From positions 1,222,259 through 1,286,258 of the forward strand of contig JABTVC010000002.1 of assembly GCA_015075005.1 (NCBI GenBank): a DNA stretch of 64,000 nt, given 5' to 3'. Below, piece after piece: positions 25,938 through 34,544 of the stretch (the stretch's first letter is position 1; each line of letters opens with the position of its first letter). Both the position numbers and the translations under genes were made by a program. Below the pieces are notes generated by a model. That model did not search any database. It had not been told where the DNA came from and worked only from the letters and a program-made list of their open reading frames with translations. The stretch is from Planctomycetia bacterium. Its GTDB lineage: Bacteria > Planctomycetota > Brocadiia > Brocadiales > Brocadiaceae.

Positions 25938-26005
25938 GTCTTGCCATTTCAGCATCATATCAGAGATATGTCTTTGTCAATTATAAAGATTTGACCCCTC
26001 ACCTT
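25938..26005. repeat. Interspersed repeat copy F
   Basis: GTCTTGCCATTTCAGCATCAT, then ATCAGAGATATG, TTTGTCAATTATAAAG and ATTTGACCCCTCACC, almost identical to copy A (19229-19309). It lies 13 bases beyond the 3' end of the ketosynthase-HEAT gene. The rest of 25706-26017 shows nothing identifiable. Confidence 0.78.
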
Positions 26006-26017
26006 CTCCATTATTTA

Positions 26018-28504
26018 TTATGAAGGCATTATTTGTCCGGCGAAATACCATTTGCCCGGCTGAAAACGTGCCTCGTTGGCTTTGATCCATTCAGCGTATT
26101 TTGCTATTGCTTTCTTTTGCTCAACAACTAACATGTCAGTCTCAAAGGGGAAATCGATATCATAGCGGATTACCAGTTCCTCGTAAGCAAGCTGCCGAAT
26201 CTTGTTTGGGCTTTTTTCTGATTCCAGGTTTTCTAATAAACATGCTGGAGAATAGGGTTTTCCATTACGATAACGTATATCGGTGATGAATCGCTTTTTG
26301 TTCTCCGTCCACCATTTCCGCCAGTCTTCAGGTTTTTGCGAAAGGCGGGTAATAGTAGTGCCAAAGGGTTTACCATCGGGTCGAGTTGGTACTTTACCCT
26401 TTTTAAATGCTTCCAGCTCCTCTTCAAAGAGTTCATCTTTATCGATCTCTTCTGGAATGAAGGCTTCCTCATAAAGCTCAGCACCGGTGATGAGATTAAG
26501 GGTAATCGCTGCAGATTCAGCAAGTTTATCATTCGTGAGATGGACGAGGAGCATATCGATTGATGTAATATCGCCAAGCAAGCCTAAAGAAATCAGGCAA
26601 TCAGCGCTTACCTTATCAGTAGATGCTCTGTTCATTAAAACTGGAACTGATGAATGGCTACTGCAAAGACCAAGCAGAAGAAGTGGCCAATTATGGGATT
26701 GAACATTCTGAATACAGTCATCAAGGACTAATTGTTCATCCATCCTGAGTAAGGCTAGTGCTGATGCAGCACAGATTGATTCCTCTTCATGTTGAAGATA
26801 GTTTCTTAAAAGTAGTGCGCTGATATCTTTCTCCCGAATGCGGCCAAGCGCCCAAACTATAACGGGTAATGAGTCCAAATCATTTTTCTGCAATGCCTGG
26901 AACAACTCTTTTCCCACTGCCAAACGCTGGTAACCTGCTACCGTGGCTATAATAGGGATGCGCTTCTGATCTCCAGTTGATAACACCTGTATAAATTCAT
27001 TTTGCCAGCTAGCTGGTAATTCATATTTAAGTGCATCGCTAACGGCGGAGATTTTTTCAGCATCCTCCGGATCAAGTCCTTCTAAAACTTCCAGGACTAA
27101 ATCCTTTCGATTTTGCCTGCAAAAAACACGTACGGCTGCGTGAAGTTCACCAAAATCACCTTCTATTGCTTGCTGTTTGCAAACTTCTAAGGCAAGTTCT
27201 TCTCCAACCACCAGTCCATCAATATGGGGTTCAAAGCGATCTTCAAAATCTTCGATATCCAACCAGGTAATTTCTGGATCATCGAATAGAGTAAGGCGTT
27301 GCTCGTAAAGGAAGGAGGCTTCGGAGAGGTGTTCTTGATAAAGCTCGATGGAAAAATCGCGACTTTTTTCGCACTCTTTCCGTCTATACGGATTGTGGTT
27401 TACTTGATTTTTATCACCTTTTTTCGATTCCTTCACGTGGGTTAGAATAGCAGCCGCTCTGCTTCCGTTGTCAGCACCGGAAAAAACCAATGCATTGCAA
27501 CTGGCAAATGGGTCCTCAGCAATATTAAACGCCGCATACGCCAGCAATAAACTTCCGTTGGCAGCGCCAACATCTCCGATACAATCTGCGGGATGAATTA
27601 GCCTTATATTTTCGGAGAAACCAACCCTCATCTCCGTTATTGCCCATTCATTAGCCCGGTAACTTTCACCATTTAAATCACAAAAAACAAATTGAATTTC
27701 CCCAGACTTAACGGTAGATTCAGCAAATGCGCTCCGTAATGCCTGGGTAAGCCCTTGTGCACGGCAAGGTTGATCGGAAAGGATGGTTGCAGATTCGTGA
27801 GATATCCCAACCCCGTTTATCCAGGCAAGGGCATGCCCATTACGGCGCTCAATATTTGTTTGTGGTTCAACCACGATAAATGCAGCGGCTTCGCCGGGAA
27901 TCAAACCGTCTGTATAGATTTCCGTTTTCAAACGATCGATTGGCTCCAGCCAGCGTAATACCCGCAATTGCAACAAACTGTCCGTCCCTCCAATCAAACA
28001 GAAGTTTACTTTTCCCAAAGCAATGAGTTTGGCAGCTTCTTGAAGCGCCACGATTCCGGAAGCATGGCCCGAAGCTATTTCATGCCATATTATTTCTTTC
28101 CCATTCATTCCCAATTGTTCTAAGAATTGTTGCTTGAATTCAGGGGTAGTGCGGGTAGTAAATCCAGGTCTCTCTATCTCCGACATGGTCCATAAGATAC
28201 CACATTTTTGAGAATTAAGGGGAAGGCCTGCCTGATTGGAATACTGAATCGCTTCGATAGCGGCTTGACCTGCCAAATCCCACAGTCTACTTTCATAAAG
28301 CAAAGTATCTGAACATCCTACAATGGGCGCACCCACTAATGGCAAGCCGCCTTTGGCGGGCAATTTCACTTCTTGCATCCGGGTTATATCGCTTTTTAAG
28401 GAAGATATAGTCGATGCGGCGTCATGTCCTACCGAGGTGATTAATCCGACCCCGGTAATTCCGAGCACCGGCTGAGTTAAGGCATTGGTGAAGATTTGAT
28501 TCAT
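26018..28504 (-). CDS. Ketosynthase-like pseudoenzyme fused to HEAT-repeat TIGR02270-like domain
   Basis: Residues 1-360 have the thiolase/ketosynthase fold pattern: ITGVGLITSVGHDAAST, SGHASGIVALQEAAKLIALG, CLIGGTDSLL, GEAAAFIVVE and HPADCIGDVGAANGS. The position of the catalytic Cys (usually A-C-A-T-G) appears to be His, and the GHT-type His motif reads IGD, so condensation activity is unlikely. Residues 400-828 match the TIGR02270 layout (FEDRFEPHIDGLVVGEELAL, HEAT repeats, RKWWTENKKRF). The gene directly follows the DUF2169 adaptor (9 bases between), in the VgrG payload operon. It is probably a structural or adaptor protein of the T6SS. The fusion is intact. Confidence 0.8.
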   Translation of the reverse strand: MNQIFTNALTQPVLGITGVGLITSVGHDAASTISSLKSDITRMQEVKLPAKGGLPLVGAPIVGCSDTLLYESRLWDLAGQAAIEAIQYSNQAGLPLNSQKCGILWTMSEIERPGFTTRTTPEFKQQFLEQLGMNGKEIIWHEIASGHASGIVALQEAAKLIALGKVNFCLIGGTDSLLQLRVLRWLEPIDRLKTEIYTDGLIPGEAAAFIVVEPQTNIERRNGHALAWINGVGISHESATILSDQPCRAQGLTQALRSAFAESTVKSGEIQFVFCDLNGESYRANEWAITEMRVGFSENIRLIHPADCIGDVGAANGSLLLAYAAFNIAEDPFASCNALVFSGADNGSRAAAILTHVKESKKGDKNQVNHNPYRRKECEKSRDFSIELYQEHLSEASFLYEQRLTLFDDPEITWLDIEDFEDRFEPHIDGLVVGEELALEVCKQQAIEGDFGELHAAVRVFCRQNRKDLVLEVLEGLDPEDAEKISAVSDALKYELPASWQNEFIQVLSTGDQKRIPIIATVAGYQRLAVGKELFQALQKNDLDSLPVIVWALGRIREKDISALLLRNYLQHEEESICAASALALLRMDEQLVLDDCIQNVQSHNWPLLLLGLCSSHSSVPVLMNRASTDKVSADCLISLGLLGDITSIDMLLVHLTNDKLAESAAITLNLITGAELYEEAFIPEEIDKDELFEEELEAFKKGKVPTRPDGKPFGTTITRLSQKPEDWRKWWTENKKRFITDIRYRNGKPYSPACLLENLESEKSPNKIRQLAYEELVIRYDIDFPFETDMLVVEQKKAIAKYAEWIKANEARFQPGKWYFAGQIMPS

Positions 28505-28513
28505 ACGAAGAAT

Positions 28514-29551
28514 TTAGTTTACGTACTTAAGCGCAGTTTCCCGCCGCAAAGAAAAAGCAACTACCCGCTCAATGTCGAAGATCTTTCGCGGGCATTCGAT
28601 CGTGGTTCGCCAGACTAAATTTAGTTTCCGTTCATCCGGTCGAATAATGACGGTATCCAGGTTTGCTATTCTTCTTTGCGGGCTACCATGATTGGGATGT
28701 ACGGCAATTCCAATCGCTATATCAGGTAAATTAAATGTCAGCACCCCTTCCGGCACAGCACCCGAGATCTTTACCGGCTCATTGCCCTGAAGATAGGGAG
28801 TACAAATCAACTCCGGGTGTGCAGCTTGAAACGCCCGGTCATCAAAATCTTCCGGTAAAAGCGGAAATTGTTCATTTTTCCATTTTTCATCGTAAGTGCC
28901 GGCATACTGAGCTCTTTGTTCCCAATTTCGATCGATAAACCCGAATCCGGCCGGCACGGGGCGGTCGGACCAATTTTTGATTAAATTGTGTGGGTCTTCT
29001 ATGTTCGGTAAGGGCAGCCCGTTTTCCGGCTTTTGCGCATAAAATCCAGTGCCTACCGGGTTTCGCCGTTCCCAGTCATGTTTGGCCGGATTTTTGTGGC
29101 GGGTATCTACGCCGCCAAAAGCATATTCGTATTTTAAGGGCATTTTTAAAAACGGTTCGGGTTTGCTGATATACAGGCTTCCTAACATTCGATTCCAAAT
29201 ACGGTTGCCAAAAATCATCACGCTTTTAGTTACCGAGCCCACCTGTAATGTTACCAGCATTTTCGTGACAGGCTGTTGGTTAGGCGCATAAACCATTCCT
29301 ATCATTATCACATCCGTGCCGGGCTTTCGCATCGCTACATCCGATCCCATCCGAATACTCGATTTTCCTTCTTCGCCAAAGTATTCATCGGCATAACAAA
29401 TCGGTTCTTGTTTACTAGATTTAGCAATTTCTTCCGCACTCTCGATATCGAAGGTCCCTTTGATTAGCGCAATGAGTAAAATTCGACCATCCGAGCCTTG
29501 AGCCGGGATGAGATCACCCTGAAAATCGGATTTATTCTTAAGAGTAGCCAT
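28514..29551 (-). CDS. DUF2169 protein, predicted T6SS effector adaptor
   Basis: This 345-residue protein reads LIALIKGTFDIES, then SDVAMRKPGTDVIMIGMVYA, KYEYAFGGVDTRH, NPVGTGFY and VPAGFGFIDRNW. These are DUF2169 hallmarks. Members act as chaperone/adaptors that load effectors onto VgrG or PAAR proteins. It sits between the immunity/effector genes and the ketosynthase-HEAT gene in a minus-strand operon headed by vgrG. Length is typical, and no membrane segment is present. Confidence 0.85.
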   Translation of the reverse strand: MATLKNKSDFQGDLIPAQGSDGRILLIALIKGTFDIESAEEIAKSSKQEPICYADEYFGEEGKSSIRMGSDVAMRKPGTDVIMIGMVYAPNQQPVTKMLVTLQVGSVTKSVMIFGNRIWNRMLGSLYISKPEPFLKMPLKYEYAFGGVDTRHKNPAKHDWERRNPVGTGFYAQKPENGLPLPNIEDPHNLIKNWSDRPVPAGFGFIDRNWEQRAQYAGTYDEKWKNEQFPLLPEDFDDRAFQAAHPELICTPYLQGNEPVKISGAVPEGVLTFNLPDIAIGIAVHPNHGSPQRRIANLDTVIIRPDERKLNLVWRTTIECPRKIFDIERVVAFSLRRETALKYVN

Positions 29552-29603
29552 ACAATAAAAAAAGAGATTAAAAGTATGTGGACCTCAACACTGGAATAGC
29601 CTT

Positions 29604-30137
29604 TCATTTTTCCTTGGATTCTTTTTCGTCTTCAATTAATCCTTTTAAGTCTTCGGCTGTTTGTTGTAGTAAATCTATAAAATCTGAATAACGAGCAACT
29701 TCACTGTATTCCAAGTTTATGATTTCCATCTCGCCTTTATCGTCTACCTTAGAAGTATCCAATATATAACCTCCGACAGAATCGAGTTGAACACCGATGA
29801 AAATTCCATCTATTGCGGCAGAGTTACCTTCCTCCCACGCCTCTTTTTTTAGTTTTTCAATCCACTCGGCATATTTCCCACGTTGATGTTGCTCGATGGA
29901 AATCAAATGGGTATCTCCCTCCCAATGTTGCCATCCATTATGCAAGGAAAGGAATATTCGATAAGAAGGGGGTAGCTGTTGACCAAGCCATTTTTCAAAA
30001 GCGGCGATCTCGCTCTCTTTTGCAGGAGGATTTAATCGCTGCTTTATACCTGCCCGGATTAAATCATAATATTCTTGATTCAACTTGAATACTTCTTGCA
30101 TCCAATGTTCTACCGTAAAACGATCAATCTTGTACAT
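29604..30137 (-). CDS. SMI1/KNR4-family immunity protein
   Basis: This 177-residue protein has the SMI1/KNR4 core: AAFEKWLGQQLPPSYRIFLS, HNGWQHWEG, then a beta-rich middle and YSDFIDLLQQTAEDL near the end. The family provides immunity to many polymorphic and T6SS toxins, often nucleases. It follows the putative nuclease gene by 18 bases, the expected order for an effector-immunity pair. The tail is charged (DEKESKEK). The family call is secure; the pairing is inferred. Confidence 0.83.
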   Translation of the reverse strand: MYKIDRFTVEHWMQEVFKLNQEYYDLIRAGIKQRLNPPAKESEIAAFEKWLGQQLPPSYRIFLSLHNGWQHWEGDTHLISIEQHQRGKYAEWIEKLKKEAWEEGNSAAIDGIFIGVQLDSVGGYILDTSKVDDKGEMEIINLEYSEVARYSDFIDLLQQTAEDLKGLIEDEKESKEK

Positions 30138-30155
30138 GGTATTTAGTCCTTAAAA

Positions 30156-30599
30156 TCATGGGCAACAATCTGCAGTAAAACCAGTGGCGTGAGTTATTTC
30201 AGAATTGTTCATCTGCGAACCTATGGAGGTATTAACCGATGCATCTAACCATTGGAAAGGGCCCTTCGCATTTCCTCCCCATTGAGAATCTACGATGTGA
30301 TCTGCCTGCAGAGGTTTGCCATTTGTCTTAGCACACGTATGGGCATACTCGGCATCCCCGCCCTTGGGCTTGTTAAATGGATACCACCCCTCGGCATTTG
30401 GATTATTCCAGTCACGAGAGTATTTGGCTTGCCAGGATTTTTTTGCTCTCTTGATGCGTTTATTTAACGGGCGCTTTGTCAAAGGAGCCGATTTATTTAA
30501 CGATGCGACTTTTGAACACATCTGTTTTTTTTGACAATCATTCCAGTCACCCTTGCATTTTAAGGGGACTACACCACTAACTATTACGGTATTTTGCAT
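30156..30599 (-). CDS. Putative nuclease effector of the T6SS
   Basis: This 147-residue basic protein has a Lys/Arg-rich first half (KRIKRAKKSWQAKYSRDW). Its C-terminal block QADHIVDSQWGGNAKGPFQW followed by LDASVNTSIGSQMN resembles HNH-like toxin domains (ADHI-x-x-x-Q-GG...LD-x-x-VN-x-S-G). His in ADHI is the likely catalytic or metal ligand. Several Cys (CKGDWNDC, CTDCC-like end) may bind zinc or form bridges. No signal peptide is present. It lies between a PAAR-like protein and an SMI1 immunity gene, strong context for an effector. Activity is unproven. Confidence 0.68.
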   Translation of the reverse strand: MQNTVIVSGVVPLKCKGDWNDCQKKQMCSKVASLNKSAPLTKRPLNKRIKRAKKSWQAKYSRDWNNPNAEGWYPFNKPKGGDAEYAHTCAKTNGKPLQADHIVDSQWGGNAKGPFQWLDASVNTSIGSQMNNSEITHATGFTADCCP

Positions 30600-30629
30600 T
30601 TTATTCTCGCGACGTGCAATCGTTAAACT

Positions 30630-31034
30630 TTAAAGTAGAGCAGGCCCGAAGGCATTATAAGTGCCCCTGCCATTTTGCTTCATAGGATCCATTTTCCTCG
30701 GCACATTCTTGCCTTCCACTTTTACATCAAAAGAATAATTGACAAACATTGCTTTTCCCCGATTGCAATTGGAGACCACTCCACCCACTGTGCCGGCCTC
30801 GTCACCATTACTCTTGCTGAAATTAGAATTCTTGAGCATAATCCCCTGCCCGTTGACTTTTACTTTTTTACTAGTATCAGCAGAATCGGAGGACCTGGCA
30901 ATATTCGGATAGGGTATAGGAATTGGGCCTCCGGGCGTGGGGGTTTTACAAACATCCGGAAAAGCGATGATCATTCCATCGCTATTTTTATGGACAAAGG
31001 TCCAGGGCTGGTTTACGGCAACATCCACTGCCAT
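30630..31034 (-). CDS. PAAR-like DUF4150 spike protein
   Basis: This 134-residue protein reads GMIIAFPDVCKTPTPGGPIP, then IPYPNIA, KVKVNGQGIMLKNSNF, SNGDEAGTVGGVVS and GKAMFVNYSFDVKVEGKNVP, the DUF4150 (PAAR-like) pattern. Such proteins cap the VgrG spike and recruit effectors. It follows the DUF6484-like gene by 21 bases and precedes the nuclease gene, so it is probably the carrier of that toxin. Complete and intact. Confidence 0.88.
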   Translation of the reverse strand: MAVDVAVNQPWTFVHKNSDGMIIAFPDVCKTPTPGGPIPIPYPNIARSSDSADTSKKVKVNGQGIMLKNSNFSKSNGDEAGTVGGVVSNCNRGKAMFVNYSFDVKVEGKNVPRKMDPMKQNGRGTYNAFGPALL

Positions 31035-31055
31035 GATATTCTTCCTACTTGTTTT

Positions 31056-31523
31056 TTAGTTAATCCGGACTGCGCCGCCTTTTATCTTGTTGATCCCGCT
31101 GGCGCGGCTGGTGAGATTTGCGCCTTTGATAACCACTTTTCCATCTTTATCCATTATTATCGAACTTTTGCCGCAGCATAATTCTATTTTTTCTTCAGCT
31201 TCAATTTTGATTTCTTGTAAGGACTTTGATTTTCCATCTAACAGGAATTTAGCCGTCGGATTTCCGGTTTCAGGGAGATATTTTTCAATTAATCCCAGAA
31301 TATAACCGCGCATTCCGGTTTCGTCTCTGGCATATAATACCGCATCGCCAGAGGTTAATTGTGGCGGAGGAGCCGCGCTGGTCCGGAGGAAATCACAAGA
31401 CAATTCAAATCCTTCTGTTTCATCTTGTACAATTATTTTACCCTCCCGGGTGATGGCTAAAATATGCCCACGTGTTATTTTGAGGTTTGTTAAAATGAAT
31501 TCCTCGATGAACATCTGGTCCAC
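31056..31523 (-). CDS. DUF6484-like T6SS accessory protein
   Basis: This 155-residue protein has a small beta domain: GHILAITREGKIIVQD, then LRTSAAPPPQLTSGDAVLYA and MRGYILGLIEKYLP, similar to DUF6484. A C-terminal KIELCCGKSSIIMDKDGKVV block follows, resembling VgrG tail repeats. The domain is found beside VgrG and DUF2169 genes, and its role is probably in spike or effector loading. It lies ten bases after the VgrG-tail frame. Confidence 0.65.
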   Translation of the reverse strand: MDQMFIEEFILTNLKITRGHILAITREGKIIVQDETEGFELSCDFLRTSAAPPPQLTSGDAVLYARDETGMRGYILGLIEKYLPETGNPTAKFLLDGKSKSLQEIKIEAEEKIELCCGKSSIIMDKDGKVVIKGANLTSRASGINKIKGGAVRIN

Positions 31524-31532
31524 TCCTGAGGT

Positions 31533-31847
31533 TTAATTCTCGGTAATTTTTGCGCCTTTTAGTTTTATTTCACTAGAACCTTTAATGGTGATCTTTTTAC
31601 CATCAATGACAATATCACCATTTTTTTTCAAACTGATTGATGCATCGCCACATTTAATAAGCAGTTCATCTTTAATGTTAATTACCCCTTTTTTTCCACC
31701 ATTAATCGAAAAATCCGCCCCGGCATTTAAAGCCATGTTAGTTCCGGACTTGAGGGAAATGTTTTTTCCTGCACTTTCAGCGATATCCTTTCCCGCATCC
31801 ACCGATTTATTTAATGCTACATTTTCACTACTGAAGCGCACTAACAT
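31533..31847 (-). CDS. VgrG tail (beta-helix repeats), possibly split from vgrG
   Basis: This 104-residue frame starts immediately after the vgrG stop (TAA then ATG) and consists of short repeats: KDIAESAGKNISLKSGTNM, ALNAGADFSING and KKNGDIVIDGKKITIKG. These continue the beta-helix repeats that end VgrG. Bases around the junction also read AKTVNVSA in another frame, suggesting that one-base errors split a longer vgrG. There is no ribosome-binding site of its own beyond the vgrG coding end. It may be a separate tail protein, but a split gene is more likely. Confidence 0.6.
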   Translation of the reverse strand: MLVRFSSENVALNKSVDAGKDIAESAGKNISLKSGTNMALNAGADFSINGGKKGVINIKDELLIKCGDASISLKKNGDIVIDGKKITIKGSSEIKLKGAKITEN

Positions 31848-33698
31848 TTACTGTTTTGCAGCGCCAATCTCCTCGGCCTTCAGACCTCCGATGGTCTCAT
31901 TCATTGCAGCGCCCACGCTTACCTGGTAACCGGCGCCTATTGTTAAAGCCTTGGCAAGGATGATCGTTTCTGTCTTTGCCGCACCAACTTTTTGAGACAT
32001 GTTGGCATCAATTGTCTCTGTATGATTAGCGCCCACCTTAATGGTCTTATTGGCGCCAATGGTTTCACTCTGGTCAACACCTACTTTCTTCGTGCGGTTA
32101 TTCCCAACAGCCAGCGTTTCATCATGTCCAACGGTCTGGTTTTTATCATTTTCAATAGCAATGGTCCAGTCCTTTTGACCGTGAAGGAAAATTTCTTCGC
32201 CGCCCTTTTTGTCCTCGAAACGGAGTTCGTTAGAACCACCGCCACCTTTGGACGAGTCCGACTTAATGGTGCTCTTTGTTTTTTCTCCAGGGAGACCATA
32301 CGGAGGTTTGTTGGTACCATGGTAGACACGGCCAATGATGATGGGACAGTCCGGATCACCTTCGAGGAAATCGACTATCACTTCCTGGCCAATACGAGGG
32401 ATATACATGGCTCCCCAACCCATGCCCGCCCAGAGCTGGCTCACGCGAATCCAGCAGGAGCTTTTATCGTCTTTCTTTCCTTCCCTATCCCAGTGGAATT
32501 GCACCTTTACACGGCCATGTTCGTCGGTATAAATCTCTTCACCTTCAGGGCCTACCACAATGGCCGTCTGGACACCTTCGACAACAGGTTTTGGCGTTCT
32601 CCGCGGTGGTCGATAGGGCACGTCAAAGGGGATGCACGTAAAATTATTGACATAAGCAAACTCAGATACCGCATCTTCGGTGGTGTATCCCTGTCTTGCC
32701 GAATGACTCAGGGATGTTAAGACATATGCCTTGTCATTCATATCCTTCCGGTAATAGTCCTTAAGATCGAACTTGTATCCGCTCGTAAAGGCCCTGCAAT
32801 TGCTCGAACCGGTTATGGTTGTGATTCCTGCCTCTTCTTCCTGCATGCGTATATTGGCTAACTTGTCGCCCCTGGCCCTTTTGCCATACCCACCCGGGTA
32901 GTCGTAAATCTCCCGTTCTCCAGGTCCCAGGGCTTTTTGACTGGGCGCCTCCACCTTCAGATCGGTGTTGGGCGTTTCAAAATTGAAATCTTTCAGGGTA
33001 TATTTACCCGGCTTGATCTCCTGCATTACCTCGATGCTTGATATCGTGTCTTCTTCCAGCCAACCACCGGCGCTTGTCTGATACCGGGCAGTCTCTTGGT
33101 TAGGGTATGGTTTGTGTTCTTCCGGTGTATCGGACAGGATCAGGGTATGCTTATTGTTTTCATGTTCAAAAAAATAATAAATGCCTTCTTCCTCAAGCAG
33201 CCTGCAAATAAAGTTAAAGTCAGTTTCCCGGTATTGTACGCAGTAATCCCACTTATCGTAACTGCCATGGAGCTTATTTTTATAGTCTAAAAATCCTTTT
33301 TCCTTAAAGATCTTTTCTACGATGTCTGGTATAGAAAGATTCTGAAATATCCTGGAATCCGCAGTCCTCGTAAGTAACCAGAACCAAGGGACCATCGTGG
33401 CTGTATAGCAAGTAAGTCTAAGGTCTCGTCCTTCATCACTACTGCCTCGTCCCTGTGAAAAGCGTGATATTAAGCCGTGAAAATACCGTTTTCTCCCTTT
33501 GCCAATACGACGGAGACAGAAACGTTTTTCCCGATAATATCCTTGAATGGTATGCTGTGGTTTCCGAGAGCAGTTCGAGTTCGAAGTTAAATGGCGTGGA
33601 GAGCCCTTCCAAGCCATGGAAACCTGAAAGTAACAGGGCGTCCTTGCCAGGGGTGTATCAATAGCGATAAGTCTGTTATCCTGCGTGTAGGTGGGCAT
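31848..33698 (-). CDS. vgrG: VgrG spike protein (N-terminal part scrambled by compensating frameshifts)
   Basis: The spike trimer protein has the gp27-like part (FNFICRLLEEEGIYYFFEHE), the gp5 OB-fold region (TDEHGRVKVQFHWDREG, SCWIRVSQLWAGMGWGAMYI, PRIGQEVIVDFLEGDPDCPI) and C-terminal beta-helix repeats (VGANHTETIDANMSQKV). Between 33492 and 33648 the open frame is wrong. Three one-base losses (CC at 33647-33648, TTT at 33561-33563, TTTT at 33489-33492) shift through all frames and back. Restoring them yields PGKDALLLSGFHGLEGLS, FNFELELLSE and SIPFKDIIGKNVSVSVVLAK. It heads the payload operon. Confidence 0.9.
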   Translation of the reverse strand: MPTYTQDNRLIAIDTPLARTPCYFQVSMAWKGSPRHLTSNSNCSRKPQHTIQGYYREKRFCLRRIGKGRKRYFHGLISRFSQGRGSSDEGRDLRLTCYTATMVPWFWLLTRTADSRIFQNLSIPDIVEKIFKEKGFLDYKNKLHGSYDKWDYCVQYRETDFNFICRLLEEEGIYYFFEHENNKHTLILSDTPEEHKPYPNQETARYQTSAGGWLEEDTISSIEVMQEIKPGKYTLKDFNFETPNTDLKVEAPSQKALGPGEREIYDYPGGYGKRARGDKLANIRMQEEEAGITTITGSSNCRAFTSGYKFDLKDYYRKDMNDKAYVLTSLSHSARQGYTTEDAVSEFAYVNNFTCIPFDVPYRPPRRTPKPVVEGVQTAIVVGPEGEEIYTDEHGRVKVQFHWDREGKKDDKSSCWIRVSQLWAGMGWGAMYIPRIGQEVIVDFLEGDPDCPIIIGRVYHGTNKPPYGLPGEKTKSTIKSDSSKGGGGSNELRFEDKKGGEEIFLHGQKDWTIAIENDKNQTVGHDETLAVGNNRTKKVGVDQSETIGANKTIKVGANHTETIDANMSQKVGAAKTETIILAKALTIGAGYQVSVGAAMNETIGGLKAEEIGAAKQ

Positions 33699-33870
33699 GT
33701 TTATTTACCACGAGACGTACACAGACTTCTGACTGATACGGCTATTTGTCTGTGAAGGTCTGTGGCTAATAAGTTAATAGGAAATAAAATTATGAGCACT
33801 ATATATAAAATCGTAGGACAAATTCAAGGAAAAAATAAAAGTTGATGGAGTTCATGCAAATAGGTAAAAT

Positions 33871-33965
33871 ATGGGCCACGGACTTGCACATACTGAAAGA
33901 CTTTTAGCCACGGATTTACGCAGATGAGCACGGATAGATTTAAATACAAAGACTGATATTGGTTT
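33871..33965. repeat. Dispersed repeat R1 (partial)
   Basis: GCCACGGACTTGCACATACTG, GAAAGACTTTTAGCCACGG and GATGAGCACGGATAGATT resemble 36072-36160 and 36948-37000. It is one of several copies of a repeat built on phrases like ccacagatctacgc-gatgagc-cggatagatt. Confidence 0.65.
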
Positions 33966-34544
33966 ATTGTTAAATTTTGATATGAAACTAGAATTCAAAA
34001 GGTTTGTATATAACAATGAGAGAAAAAATATCAGCGAAAATCCGGTACGCCAAGAAGCGTATATATTCAGTTGGTGCAAATCCAACCCGCCAATTGACCG
34101 TTCGGGCGGTAGTGAAAGAGGCAGAAAACCTCACGGGAGGACGTAAACAGCGATGAATGCGTTCGAGTTTCCTGCTAGCGAGCAGTCAGACCGTAGCGCA
34201 AGCGAACACGCAGGCTTCGTTACGCTAAAATACGATAGATGAGCCTCCGGATTGGGCGAAATCTGTAATCGCATAAGTAGAAAGAGACAAACGGTAGAAC
34301 TATGCGGTGTCGTCGGGTTGAGAGTGACGGTATGATTGTAAAAGGTATATATATGAACTTGGGAGGTCTCATTGTTCAGGTTGATGACCGAAACGCATAC
34401 TATAAAGGAAGCCGAAGGGTATAGCGGGATAATGAGAAGTCGGAGATGCCCATAGTAGTGAAGATGGTGAAGACAGGCATAACTTCACCGTAGCGAAGGG
34501 GCATTACTTCAGTTAGCGTTTACAAAAGAAAGGAGGAAATTGTA

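Noticed and set aside
19229-26005. CRISPR-like recurrence of short sequences
   Set aside because: Copies are irregularly spaced by kilobases, differ in length and have no spacers or cas genes.
26018-28504. Polyketide or fatty-acid biosynthesis gene
   Set aside because: Active-site residues appear lost and all neighbours are T6SS genes.
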